DNA of 64,000 bases, taken from Salinicola lusitanus (lineage in GTDB: Bacteria > Pseudomonadota > Gammaproteobacteria > Pseudomonadales > Halomonadaceae). Made by a program: the position numbers and the translations under genes. The stretch is from contig NZ_PZJM01000006.1 in assembly GCF_003206045.1 (NCBI RefSeq), positions 116,779-180,778 of the forward strand, written 5' to 3'. Shown piece by piece: positions 49,664-58,881 of this stretch (position 1 is its first letter; the number at the start of each line of letters is the position of its first letter). The notes under the pieces are model-generated. The model saw only the letters and a program-made list of their open reading frames with translations. It searched no databases and had not been told where the DNA came from.

Positions 49664-50788
49664 TTGGTGATTTTCGATATTGATCCCTCGCGTTACGACG
49701 CCCAGCTCGAAGCCAAGCGCGAGCGCATCGAGCGTCAATTCGATCGCTTTTCGCCACCGCCGCTGGAGGTGTTCGCCTCGCCGCCGTCCCACTACCGGAT
49801 GCGCGCCGAGTTCCGTATCTGGCACGAGGGAGACGATCTTTTCTACGCGATGTTCGAGGCCGACCCGGAGGCACCGCTTCAGCGAGGCCGAGTCGCCCAG
49901 CGCGTTGTCCGTATCGACCGGTTCCCGGTCGCCTGCGAGCGCATCAACGCACTGATGCCGCGTCTGCTCGATGCGATTCGTGATGAGCCGCTGATGCGGC
50001 GCAAGCTGTTCCAGGTGGAGTTCCTCACGACCTTGAGCGGGGAAGCGCTGGTCACGATGATCTACCACAAGCCGCTGGGAGAGGAGTGGGAGGCACAGGC
50101 CCGCGAGCTCCAGGACCGGCTCGGGGTGTCGTTGATCGGGCGCTCCCGCAAGCAGCGGCTGGTGCTGGATCGCGACCACGTCTGGGAGCGACTCGAGGTG
50201 GATGGCCGGGAGCTCCACTATCAACAGGTCGAGAACAGCTTCACCCAGCCCAATGCCGAGATATGTCGTGCCATGCTGCACTGGGCCCGGGACGTCACCG
50301 CCGACAGCCAGGGGGATCTGGTCGAGCTATACTGCGGCAACGGCAATTTCACGGTAGCGCTGGCGCCCAATTTCCGGCGCGTGGTCGCCACCGAGATCTC
50401 GCGGACGTCGGTCGCCTCGGCCCAGGCCAACCTCGACGCCAACGGTATCGACAACGTGCATGTGGCGCGGATGTCGGCGGAGGAGTTCGCCCTGGCGCTG
50501 AGCGGCGAGAAGCAGGGGCGACGTGTCGCCGCCATGGCGCTCGACGAGTGCGACTTCTCGACCGTGCTGGTGGACCCGCCGAGGGCAGGTCTGGACGCCG
50601 ACAGCTGCGCGCCGCTGATGCGCTATTCCCGCATTGTCTACATTTCATGCAATCCCGATACGCTGGCCACCAATCTGGAGCAGCTGACCCGTACTCATCG
50701 GGTGATTCGGATGGCGCTGTTTGACCAATTCCCGTGGACGGACCACTGTGAGTGCGGGGTGCTGCTCGAGCGCCTGCCGTCGGCATGA
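49664..50788 (+). CDS. trmA: tRNA (uracil-54, C5)-methyltransferase TrmA
   Basis: A 374-residue SAM-dependent methylase making m5U54 (ribothymidine) in the T loop. YRMRAEFRIWHEGDDLFYAMF begins the family pattern. QVENSFTQPNAEICRAML, LVELYCGNGNFTVALAPNF (SAM loop), VDPPRAGLDAD and YISCNPDTLATNL (catalytic cysteine) follow, then the general-base glutamate in CECGVLLER. GAGGA (49651-49655) favours TTG at 49664 or GTG at 49667; the TTG at 49634 has no ribosome site. Confidence 0.93.
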   Translation: MVIFDIDPSRYDAQLEAKRERIERQFDRFSPPPLEVFASPPSHYRMRAEFRIWHEGDDLFYAMFEADPEAPLQRGRVAQRVVRIDRFPVACERINALMPRLLDAIRDEPLMRRKLFQVEFLTTLSGEALVTMIYHKPLGEEWEAQARELQDRLGVSLIGRSRKQRLVLDRDHVWERLEVDGRELHYQQVENSFTQPNAEICRAMLHWARDVTADSQGDLVELYCGNGNFTVALAPNFRRVVATEISRTSVASAQANLDANGIDNVHVARMSAEEFALALSGEKQGRRVAAMALDECDFSTVLVDPPRAGLDADSCAPLMRYSRIVYISCNPDTLATNLEQLTRTHRVIRMALFDQFPWTDHCECGVLLERLPSA

Positions 50789-50894
50789 TTCGAGGGGCGG
50801 TGCCGGCCCGGACCGGGCCATCATCGCCGCTTGTCAACCGCCGATGCGGCCAGGCAGCCCCGTCGTTGATGCATAACCGACATGCGTCATGACG

Positions 50895-50939
50895 AAGCTT
50901 CAATTGTGTAGGGCGCCATAGGGCGCTGACGTAAGCTTC
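50895..50939 (+). repeat. Short paired repeats before gdhB
   Basis: AAGCTTC occurs at 50895-50901 and 50933-50939, with AGGGCGC twice between them, ten bases apart (50910-50926). A palindrome CGTCATGACG (50885-50894) lies just before. They fill the promoter area of the glutamate dehydrogenase gene and may be regulator sites; no known motif is matched. Confidence 0.5.
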
Positions 50940-50993
50940 CAGCCTATTGAATGCGGCCGCCATGTTGACGGTCGATGCCAGCCGAGGTGATAG

Positions 50994-53900
50994 ATGCAAC
51001 ACGTCGCGATCGAGGGAAAAACGGAATTTCTGGAGCAGTTGCAGGAAAAACTGTCCAAGCGGCTCCCCGAGGACAAGGTCAAGCGGATCACGGCGTTCGC
51101 CGAGGATCTCTATGCCACCGCGCCTTTCGAAGAGGCTGCGGACCGGCAGCTCGATGATGTCTATGGCGCGACCCTGGCGGCCTGGCATTTCATGCGCACC
51201 TTCGATCCCGATGAAGCCAAGGTGCGCGTCTTCAATCCCAGCTTCGAATCGCACGGCTGGCAGTCGCCCCACACGGTGGTCGCCGTGCTGCATCGCGACA
51301 TGCCGTTTCTGGTCGACTCGGTGCGCATGGAGCTCAACCGCCGCGGTCTCACGCTGCACGCGATTCACAATGCGGTGCTGGCGGTCGATCGCGATGCGCG
51401 CCACCACGCCACGCGAATTACCGGCACCCGGGCCAAGCAGGCCCCGGAGGCGCGCGAGTCGATCATCCTGATCGAGGTGGATCGTCATACCGACAGCGAG
51501 ACACTGTCCGATCTCGAGCAGGGCTTGCGCGACGTGCTGCTGGACGTGCGGACGGCGGTCGCCGATTTCGATCCGATGTGCGACAAGGTCCGTGAGGTCA
51601 TCGACGCGCTGGACGCCCACAAGCCGAGCGGTATCACCGCGGCGGATCAGAAGGAGACGGTGGCCTTCCTCAAATGGCTGCTCGACGAGCACTTCACGTT
51701 CCTCGGCTATGTCGAGAGCCGCTTCGTCGGCACTGGCAAGAAAGCGCGCAGCGAGCGGATCGATGGCAGCGAGCTCGGCGTGCTCAAGCTGGACCAGCCG
51801 CGCTACCGGGAGCCGGTGCGATTCGAGCCGGACGAAGGGACGGCGCTGCTGCACTTCGCCAAGAGCGCCTACCATGCGCGCGTGCATCGTCCGACCTATC
51901 CCGACTACATCGCCATCACACGCTACGACGCCAAGGGCAAGGCGGTGGGCGAGTGGCGCTTCTTCGGGCTGTTCACGTCGCTGGTCTACAACGAATCGCC
52001 GCGCACCGTACCGATCCTGCGCCGCAAGGTCCAGGCGGTCATCGACGCGGCCGGGGTCAACCCGAAAGGGCACAACGGCAAGCTGCTGCTGCAGGTGCTG
52101 GAAGTTCACCCCCGCGACGATCTGTTCCAGAGTTCCACCGAGGAGCTGAGCCGGACCGCGTTCGGCATTCTCAACATCCGTGAGCGCCGGCGGGTGCGTC
52201 TTTTCATTCGCGAGGATCGGGCTGGTCAGTTCTACTCCTGCCTGGTGTTCGTGCCGCGGGATATCTTTTCGACGGACCTGCGTCTGCGCATCCAGAAACT
52301 GCTGTGCGAGGAGCTCGACGCGACCTTCGCCGACTTCAATCCCTATCTCTCGGAGTCGATCCTGGCGCGTATCCAGTTCACGCTGCGTTTCAACGGCGAC
52401 AAGCCCGTCGATTTCGACAGTCGCGCGCTGGAGAAGAAGGTCATCAACCTGGCCCGCAACTGGCGCGAGGAGCTGCACGGTGCGTTGATCGAGGCGCTGG
52501 GCGAGGAGGCGGGCAACCGTCAGGCCCAGGCCTTCCGCGACGCCTTCCCCAGCAGCTACCGCGACGACTTCTCGGCACGCACCGCCGCCAACGACATCCG
52601 TCATCTCGAGGCACTCGATGAGGGTGCCCCGATCGGGGTCAGTCTCTATCACCTGGCGGAGAGCGCCGCCGGCAGCGTCAATCTCAAGCTCTACCATCAG
52701 GATACGCCGATCCCGCTCTCCGACATGCTGCCGGTGCTCGAGAATCTGGGGCTGCGGGTGATCAGCGAGCGGCCCTACCGTATCGCCAGCGGCCAGCAGA
52801 CCTACTGGATTCACGATTTCACCTTCGAGTATCGCGGCGCGGGCGATGTTGACCTGGGCGACATGCGCGACAACTTCATCGACGCCTTCTCCAGGATCTG
52901 GGTCGGTGATGCGGAGAACGATACCTACAACCGGTTGATCATCGGTGCCGACCTGGAGTGGCGCCAGGTCGCCGTGCTGCGCGCCTACGCGCGCTACATG
53001 AAGCAGCTGCGGATCGGGCTTTCGCAGGCCTACATCGCCAACACGCTGGCGGCCCATGCCGACATCACCCGAGGGCTCTCGCGGCTGTTCACGCTGCGCT
53101 TCTCCCCCGAGCTCGAGTCCCGTGAAGCGCAGTGCCAGAGCTGCATCGACGAACTCAACGCCATGCTCGATCAGGTCGCCAGCCTCAACGACGACCTGTT
53201 GCTGCGCCGCTACGTCGACCTGATCCTGGCGACCGTGCGTACCAATTTCTTCCAGCCACGCGAAGATGGCAGCGCCAAGGAGTACATCTCGTTCAAGCTG
53301 GAGCCGAGCAAGGTGCCCGGCATGCCCAAGCCGCGGCCGATGTTCGAGGTCTTCGTCTATTCGCCGAGGATGGAGGGTGTCCATCTGCGCGGTGGCAAGG
53401 TGGCACGGGGCGGCCTGCGCTGGTCGGACCGCAACGAGGATTTCCGCACCGAGATCCTGGGGCTGATGAAGGCGCAGCAGGTCAAGAACTCGGTCATCGT
53501 CCCGGTCGGCGCCAAGGGTGGCTTCATCTGCAAGCGCATGCCGGAAAACGCCGATCGCGACGCGATCCAGGCCGAGGGGGTCGAGTGTTACCGGATCCTG
53601 ATCCGCGGCCTGCTGGACATCACCGACAATCTCGACGGCACCACGGTCGTCCCGCCGCGCACCGTGGTACGCCACGATCCGGACGATCCCTACCTGGTGG
53701 TGGCGGCGGACAAGGGCACGGCGACCTTCTCCGACTACGCCAACGCGATCTCGATCGAGTACGACTTCTGGCTGCGTGACGCCTTCGCTTCCGGTGGCGC
53801 CCAGGGCTACGACCACAAGGGAATGGCGATCACCGCTCGCGGCGCCTGGGAGTCGGTCAAGCGTCACTTCCGGGAGATGGGCCTGAACACCCAGAAGGAG

Positions 53901-55811
53901 ACTTTCAGCGTACTCGGCATCGGCGACATGGCCGGCGATGTCTTCGGCAACGGCATGCTGCTGTCGGACAAGATCCTGCTGGTGGGCGCTTTCAACCACC
54001 GGCACATCTTCGTCGACCCGAATCCCGACGCCGCCAAGTCCTTCGCCGAGCGCAAGCGCCTGTTTGCGCAGCCGCGCTCGAGCTGGTCGGACTACGACGA
54101 GAAGCTGATCTCGGAAGGCGGCGGCGTCTTCTCCCGCGATGCCAAGTCGATCGCCATCTCGGCGCCGATGAAGAAGGTCTTCGGCATCAAGGCGGACAAG
54201 CTGTCGCCCAACGACCTGATCAACGCGATGCTCAAATCCAAGGTCGATCTGATCTGGAACGGCGGCATCGGCACCTACGTCAAGGCCGCCAGCGAGAGCC
54301 ACGCCGATGTCGGCGACAAGGCCAACGACGGTCTGCGCATCGATGGCCGCGAGCTCAACTGCCGTGTGGTCGGTGAGGGCGGCAACCTGGGGCTGACCCA
54401 GCGTGGTCGGATGGAGGCTGCGGAGAAGGGGATTCGCGTCAACACCGACTTCATCGATAACGCCGGCGGCGTCAACTGCTCGGATCACGAGGTCAATATC
54501 AAGATTCTGCTCGACGGTATCGTCCAGCGTGGCGACATGACCGAGAAGCAGCGCAACCAGTTGCTGGTCGAGATGACGCAGGAGGTGGGTGAACTGGTCG
54601 TGCGGGACAACTATCGCCAGACCCAGGCGCTGTCGCTCTCCGAGCTGCAATCGAAGGAGGGGCTGGGGCCGTACCGCCGGTTCATCAACGAGCTGGAGGC
54701 GGCCGGCAGTCTCGACCGGGAGCTCGAGTTCCTGCCGAGCGACGAGCAGTTGATCGAGCGCAGCAACAACGATGGCGGGCTCACGCTGCCGGAGTTGAGC
54801 GTGCTGATCTCCTACGCCAAGAGCACGCTCAAGAGCGATCTGATCGCGACGGAGCTGCCCTCCGATTTGCCGTTGCAGCAGCACGTGACGAGAGCGTTCC
54901 CCGAGACGCTGGCGGAACGCTATCCGGAGGACCTTTACCAGCACCGCCTCAAGCGCGAGATCGTGGCGACCCAGATCGCCAACGATCTGGTCGACCACAT
55001 GGGCATCACCTTCGTGCGCCAGTTGCGCGACTCCACCGGCGCATCGCGGGTCGAGATCGCCCAGGCCTATGTCATCGCCCGCGACAGTTTCGGCTTGAAC
55101 CAGCTGTGGGAGCAGATCGAGGCGCTGGATTATCGTGTCGACAGCCAGACCCAGTACGCCATGATGCTCGACCTGATGCGGCTGTTGCGTCGGGCGACAC
55201 GCTGGTTCCTGCGTCACCGGGGCTCGCTCGGCGTCAAGGAGTGCGTCGAGCAGTATGCTCCTCAGCTGGCACAGCTGCAGGAAGATATCGGCAACCGTCT
55301 CAGTGGCGACGAGCGTGAAGCCTGGAGCCAGCGCCGGGATGCGCTGGTCAAGGCGAAGGTGCCGGAAGGTCTGGCATCGATCGTCGCCGCCGCTTCCAGC
55401 CTCTATGCCGGACTGGGGATCATCCAGGCGGCGCGGACCAGTGGCGAGAAGATCCAGCGGGTCGCGGAGACCTACTACACGATCGGCCAGCGGCTGGAGC
55501 TGCCGCGGATGATGCAGCAGATCAACAGCTTGGAAGTGCGGGACAGCTGGCAGGCTCAGGCGCGGGAAACGTTCCGTGACGACCTCGATCGCCAGCAGTT
55601 GGCGCTGACGGTCAAGGTACTGGGCATGTCGGATGCCCCGCGCGAGATCGAACCCCGGGTCGAGCACTGGCAGGAGTTGCACTCGCCACTGTTCGATCGC
55701 TGGAATGCCCTGTTGGTAGAGATCGACTCGGGCTCCCAGATCAGCTTTCCGCTGGTCGCCGTGGCCATCCGGGAACTGGTCGACCTTGCCGAGAGCGAAA
55801 GCGAGGGCTAA
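50994..55811 (+). CDS. gdhB: NAD-specific glutamate dehydrogenase, large (GDH-180) type
   Basis: A 1605-residue cytoplasmic enzyme that oxidises glutamate to 2-oxoglutarate and ammonia. Residues 1-~700 hold the regulatory ACT-like region of this class. The catalytic core follows: VARGGLRWSDRNEDFRTEIL, AQQVKNSVIVPVGAKGGFIC with the substrate lysines, TRGAW-type loop (TARGAWESVKRHFREMG), VLGIGDMAGDVFGNGMLLS for NAD, and VDLIWNGGIGTYVK. Size and blocks match pseudomonad GdhB. GAGGTGATAG precedes the ATG. An 1841-codon open frame on the other strand is a base-composition shadow. Confidence 0.96.
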   Translation: MQHVAIEGKTEFLEQLQEKLSKRLPEDKVKRITAFAEDLYATAPFEEAADRQLDDVYGATLAAWHFMRTFDPDEAKVRVFNPSFESHGWQSPHTVVAVLHRDMPFLVDSVRMELNRRGLTLHAIHNAVLAVDRDARHHATRITGTRAKQAPEARESIILIEVDRHTDSETLSDLEQGLRDVLLDVRTAVADFDPMCDKVREVIDALDAHKPSGITAADQKETVAFLKWLLDEHFTFLGYVESRFVGTGKKARSERIDGSELGVLKLDQPRYREPVRFEPDEGTALLHFAKSAYHARVHRPTYPDYIAITRYDAKGKAVGEWRFFGLFTSLVYNESPRTVPILRRKVQAVIDAAGVNPKGHNGKLLLQVLEVHPRDDLFQSSTEELSRTAFGILNIRERRRVRLFIREDRAGQFYSCLVFVPRDIFSTDLRLRIQKLLCEELDATFADFNPYLSESILARIQFTLRFNGDKPVDFDSRALEKKVINLARNWREELHGALIEALGEEAGNRQAQAFRDAFPSSYRDDFSARTAANDIRHLEALDEGAPIGVSLYHLAESAAGSVNLKLYHQDTPIPLSDMLPVLENLGLRVISERPYRIASGQQTYWIHDFTFEYRGAGDVDLGDMRDNFIDAFSRIWVGDAENDTYNRLIIGADLEWRQVAVLRAYARYMKQLRIGLSQAYIANTLAAHADITRGLSRLFTLRFSPELESREAQCQSCIDELNAMLDQVASLNDDLLLRRYVDLILATVRTNFFQPREDGSAKEYISFKLEPSKVPGMPKPRPMFEVFVYSPRMEGVHLRGGKVARGGLRWSDRNEDFRTEILGLMKAQQVKNSVIVPVGAKGGFICKRMPENADRDAIQAEGVECYRILIRGLLDITDNLDGTTVVPPRTVVRHDPDDPYLVVAADKGTATFSDYANAISIEYDFWLRDAFASGGAQGYDHKGMAITARGAWESVKRHFREMGLNTQKETFSVLGIGDMAGDVFGNGMLLSDKILLVGAFNHRHIFVDPNPDAAKSFAERKRLFAQPRSSWSDYDEKLISEGGGVFSRDAKSIAISAPMKKVFGIKADKLSPNDLINAMLKSKVDLIWNGGIGTYVKAASESHADVGDKANDGLRIDGRELNCRVVGEGGNLGLTQRGRMEAAEKGIRVNTDFIDNAGGVNCSDHEVNIKILLDGIVQRGDMTEKQRNQLLVEMTQEVGELVVRDNYRQTQALSLSELQSKEGLGPYRRFINELEAAGSLDRELEFLPSDEQLIERSNNDGGLTLPELSVLISYAKSTLKSDLIATELPSDLPLQQHVTRAFPETLAERYPEDLYQHRLKREIVATQIANDLVDHMGITFVRQLRDSTGASRVEIAQAYVIARDSFGLNQLWEQIEALDYRVDSQTQYAMMLDLMRLLRRATRWFLRHRGSLGVKECVEQYAPQLAQLQEDIGNRLSGDEREAWSQRRDALVKAKVPEGLASIVAAASSLYAGLGIIQAARTSGEKIQRVAETYYTIGQRLELPRMMQQINSLEVRDSWQAQARETFRDDLDRQQLALTVKVLGMSDAPREIEPRVEHWQELHSPLFDRWNALLVEIDSGSQISFPLVAVAIRELVDLAESESEG

Positions 55812-56002
55812 GGTGGCCTGCAGGCCGGGCGGCAGCCATGCCGCCCGGCATCGCTGCTCCGCCTCGTCAGCCATCAGGTCGGCGAGGCAGTGCAGCGGCT
55901 ATTCAGCACGGAGGCGCTCTCCCAGGCCCTTTAAGGTGCCTCGGGGAGCGTCTCTGTTATGCTTCGGCTCCGATTCGGTCGCAGAGTGCAGAGAGAGGCC
56001 CC

Positions 56003-57103
56003 ATGAAGTATCGCGCGTTTTCCACCCTTATCTTGGCCGTCGGTGTCGCCACCGCGCTGCCCGCCATGGCGCAGAGCGAGGCGCTCAAGCAGGCGCAGGC
56101 CGCAGCCGCCAAGGTCGACCTGACCAGCTTCTTCAAGTCCAGCTCCGATGCCCGCAGCCAGAGCTTCTTCTTCGGTGGCGTGCAGCAGCACCCGTTCACC
56201 GTCGACGAGGCCGGACGCTACCGCTTCACCAGTTCGACCCTGCCGGGCGAATCCCAGGACTACCGCATCAAGGCCACGCTGATCGATGCCAACGGCAACG
56301 TCCTGGCCAAGAGCAGCGGGCTTGGCAACACCGGCGGTCTGGAGATGGAGCAGCGGCTCGAGCCGGGCAACTACACGCTGCAGGTCTCGGGACAGAAGTT
56401 CGGCAGCACCAAGACCGGCGGTAACAGCTTCAACATCCAGGTCGATGCGCTGGACGCCAGTGGCAAGGTGATCACCGCCGACCAGGGCGGGGTCGACAAC
56501 GGTGGTGGCATCATGTTCGGTGGTCCCGGCAGCAGCGGCCGCACCACCGCCTTCGTCGACGACAAGGACGATGTGGCGACGCTCAGCGCGCCGGGACGTG
56601 AAGCGGCCGGTGCGGTTGCCGGTGGCGCAGCCGCGGGCAACGGCGAGGCCGCCCCCAAGGGCCCCGACTTCGGCACCGCCAATACCGGCTCGGCGGCCAA
56701 GCCGGCGACGGCCGGGCAGGCCAGCGCGCCGGCCGGTGCCTCCGCCCGCGAGCGTCAGCAGGCGCCGCTGCCGAGCAGCTTCGACGAGATCGTCTCCGAC
56801 ATCAAAGTGCTGCAGCAGGGCGAAGTGCTCACCTTCGATGTTGCCCAGGCCGGTACGGTCTCCGTCACCAGCTCGACCTTCCCCGGTCACGAAGGCAGCT
56901 TCCGCCTCCAGGCCAAGGTGCTCGACGCCGACGGTCGCACGGTGGCCAGTGACGAGGGCTCGCTGGCCGATGGCAACTTCGATATCAAGACCGAGCTCCA
57001 GCCCGGCCGCTATCGGGTCTGGGTCAAGGGCCAGCGGTTCGGCTCGGCGATGAACTCGGTCAACAACTACACCCTGCGCGTACAGCAGCTCGATTCACGG
57101 TAA
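56003..57103 (+). CDS. Exported protein with two PPC-like beta-sandwich domains
   Basis: A 366-residue secreted protein. The signal peptide ends TALPAMA. Residues ~55-145 and ~268-360 are the same domain twice: PFTVDEAGRYRFTSSTLPGE with LEPGNYTLQVSGQKFGS, and LTFDVAQAGTVSVTSSTFPG with LQPGRYRVWVKGQRFGS. The pattern resembles bacterial pre-peptidase C-terminal domains, usually found on secreted proteases, but no enzyme domain is attached. An Ala/Gly/Pro-rich linker (~185-260) joins them. GAGAGAGG precedes the ATG. Function unknown; periplasmic or extracellular binding is plausible. Confidence 0.78.
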   Translation: MKYRAFSTLILAVGVATALPAMAQSEALKQAQAAAAKVDLTSFFKSSSDARSQSFFFGGVQQHPFTVDEAGRYRFTSSTLPGESQDYRIKATLIDANGNVLAKSSGLGNTGGLEMEQRLEPGNYTLQVSGQKFGSTKTGGNSFNIQVDALDASGKVITADQGGVDNGGGIMFGGPGSSGRTTAFVDDKDDVATLSAPGREAAGAVAGGAAAGNGEAAPKGPDFGTANTGSAAKPATAGQASAPAGASARERQQAPLPSSFDEIVSDIKVLQQGEVLTFDVAQAGTVSVTSSTFPGHEGSFRLQAKVLDADGRTVASDEGSLADGNFDIKTELQPGRYRVWVKGQRFGSAMNSVNNYTLRVQQLDSR

Positions 57104-57126
57104 TCCACGCCTCTTCGCGGCACGAC

Positions 57127-57149
57127 ACCCGGCGCCTCGGCGCCGGGTT
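57127..57149 (+). terminator. Hairpin after the two-domain exported protein
   Basis: ACCCGGCG/CGCCGGGT stem with loop CCTCGG, then TCGTCGTTC; 24 bases past the stop. The stem is strong, the T tract weak. Confidence 0.5.
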
Positions 57150-57277
57150 CGTCGTTCATGGACAGGGAAACTTCTCCACGGCGTGCGAGTCGTCCGCCGC
57201 GAGTTCGTCCCGAGACGCCAAGGTGGGATATACTCCTCCGCCGTCACGGATTCCCTTTGTTACCGACGAGACTTCCC

Positions 57278-58309
57278 ATGTACGCCCTCGTTCGTTCGCT
57301 GTTGTTTCGGCTGGAGCCGGAAACCGCACACCGCCTGACGCTGACCGCGCTGGATAGTGTCCATCGTGCCCGTCTGTCCGGCCTGCTGGGCGATACCTAC
57401 GTCGCTTCCACGGCCGTCGACGTGATGGGGCTGACTTTCCCCAATCGGGTGGGTTTGGCTGCCGGGCTGGACAAAAACGCCGATCATCTCGATGCCCTCG
57501 GCGCGCTGGGTTTCGGCTTCGTCGAGGTCGGCACCGTCACGCCCAAGCCTCAGTTGGGGAATCCCAAGCCGCGCCTGTTCCGGCTGACCGGGCCGCAAGC
57601 GATCATCAATCGAATGGGGTTCAACAACGCCGGGGTCGATCACCTGGTCGCCAATGTCCGCCGCAGTCGCTACAACGGGGTCATCGGCATCAACATCGGC
57701 AAGAACCTGACCACGCCGGTCGAGCGGGCGGTGGACGATTACGTGACGTGCCTGCGCAAGGCGCATGAGGCGGCGCACTACATCACGGTGAATATCTCCT
57801 CGCCCAACACGCCGGGGCTGCGCAGCCTGCAGTTCGGTGACCACCTCGATACGCTGCTGAGCGCCTTGAAGGCCGAGGTGACCAGGCTCGACGCCGAGCA
57901 CGGGCGCCGCGTACCGCTGGCGGTCAAGATCGCCCCGGACATGACACTGGACGAGATGGCGCTGGTGGCCAACACCCTGCAGACCAACGACATCGATGGC
58001 GTGATCGCGACCAATACCACCGTGTCGCGCGAGCACGTGACCGGCATGCCCCACGCTCACGAGGCCGGCGGTCTCTCGGGCGCGCCGCTGTTCGCCAGTT
58101 CCACGGCGGTGGTCCGGGAGTTGAGACGACTGTTGCCGAGCATCCCGATCATTGGCGCAGGCGGGATCGACAGTGGGGTTCGCGCGAGCGAGAAGTGTCA
58201 GGCTGGCGCCGACCTGGTGCAACTTTACACGGGCTTCATCTATCGCGGGCCCGAACTGATCGGTGAGTGCGTGAGAGCGACGCAGCCCGAGGGGCGAGTT
58301 CGCCAATGA
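57278..58309 (+). CDS. pyrD: Dihydroorotate dehydrogenase (quinone), class 2
   Basis: A 343-residue membrane-associated flavoenzyme oxidising dihydroorotate to orotate with quinone. The N-terminal helix pair ([20 protein letters not shown]) is the class-2 membrane anchor. [59 protein letters not shown] (catalytic serine) and [12 protein letters not shown] are present. The open frame begins at 57158, but the ATG at 57278 starts the family sequence. It has the same neighbours (rmf, rlmKL) as in pseudomonads. Confidence 0.96.
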   Translation: MYALVRSLLFRLEPETAHRLTLTALDSVHRARLSGLLGDTYVASTAVDVMGLTFPNRVGLAAGLDKNADHLDALGALGFGFVEVGTVTPKPQLGNPKPRLFRLTGPQAIINRMGFNNAGVDHLVANVRRSRYNGVIGINIGKNLTTPVERAVDDYVTCLRKAHEAAHYITVNISSPNTPGLRSLQFGDHLDTLLSALKAEVTRLDAEHGRRVPLAVKIAPDMTLDEMALVANTLQTNDIDGVIATNTTVSREHVTGMPHAHEAGGLSGAPLFASSTAVVRELRRLLPSIPIIGAGGIDSGVRASEKCQAGADLVQLYTGFIYRGPELIGECVRATQPEGRVRQ

Positions 58310-58361
58310 CGCCATGAGCGGCGATAGCCGGGGTAGGGCTCGAAACCGATGGACCCATAAA

Positions 58362-58384
58362 AAGGCCCACCAGTGGCGGGCCTT
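58362..58384 (-). terminator. Terminator after rmf
   Basis: Stem AAGGCCC/GGGCCTT with a nine-base loop; on the minus strand it runs into TTTTATGGG. It lies 34 bases past the rmf stop. Confidence 0.75.
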
Positions 58385-58417
58385 GAGATACCGAAATGGC
58401 ACCAACTTGCGTAACGA

Positions 58418-58627
58418 CTATGTCATGACCGTAGGGTTCTTGTGGATACCCGAGACGCCTGTCATACCGGCCCATTGGTCTCCGCGACCCTCACGCCAAC
58501 CACTCATCCAGTTTTCGCGCAGATTCACATCCTGGCTCGGACATTCGTCGCGTGAGCGACCGACGACCCCCGCCTTGTAGCCGTGGAGAAATGCCCGCTG
58601 GTTGCGATCACGTTTCTGTCGTTTCAT
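58418..58627 (-). CDS. rmf: Ribosome modulation factor
   Basis: A 69-residue basic protein that dimerises 70S ribosomes into inactive 100S particles in stationary phase. MKRQKRDRNQRAFLHGYKAG, VGRSRDECPS, and NWMSGWREGRGDQW align with E. coli RMF throughout its 55 residues. About 14 extra residues (MTGVSGIHKNPTVMT) extend the C-terminus. AAGAGG is the ribosome site. It lies between pyrD and rlmKL on the opposite strand to both, with its own terminator. Confidence 0.93.
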   Translation of the reverse strand: MKRQKRDRNQRAFLHGYKAGVVGRSRDECPSQDVNLRENWMSGWREGRGDQWAGMTGVSGIHKNPTVMT

Positions 58628-58881
58628 CGTGTAGTAGCCTCTTGTCAGAACAAGTGCATCTTCTGAGGAAAACTACAGCCAGTCGGGCGGCATCGAGCCA
58701 AATCCGACCGACTGCCCGCGAAAACGTCCGGACAGGCAAACCGCATGCGTTGTTTCGTAGCTACGACTGTTAGCTTTAGTCGAAATGAGAAACGATGTCG
58801 ATAGGCGTTTTGTCATATAAAGCCTCTCTTCACTGCATTCACAGGAATATGACCGCTCCATAACGGTCGGATGACGCCGCC

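Noticed and set aside
50805..50819. GGCCCG/CGGGCC palindrome after trmA
   Set aside because: Three-base loop and six-base stem, no T tract. Short GC palindromes are expected by chance in this genome.
50349..55874. 1841-codon open frame on the minus strand
   Set aside because: It is antisense to gdhB and trmA, which have clear families and ribosome sites. Its translation is low-complexity with no recognisable domain; GC-rich codon bias leaves this frame without stops.
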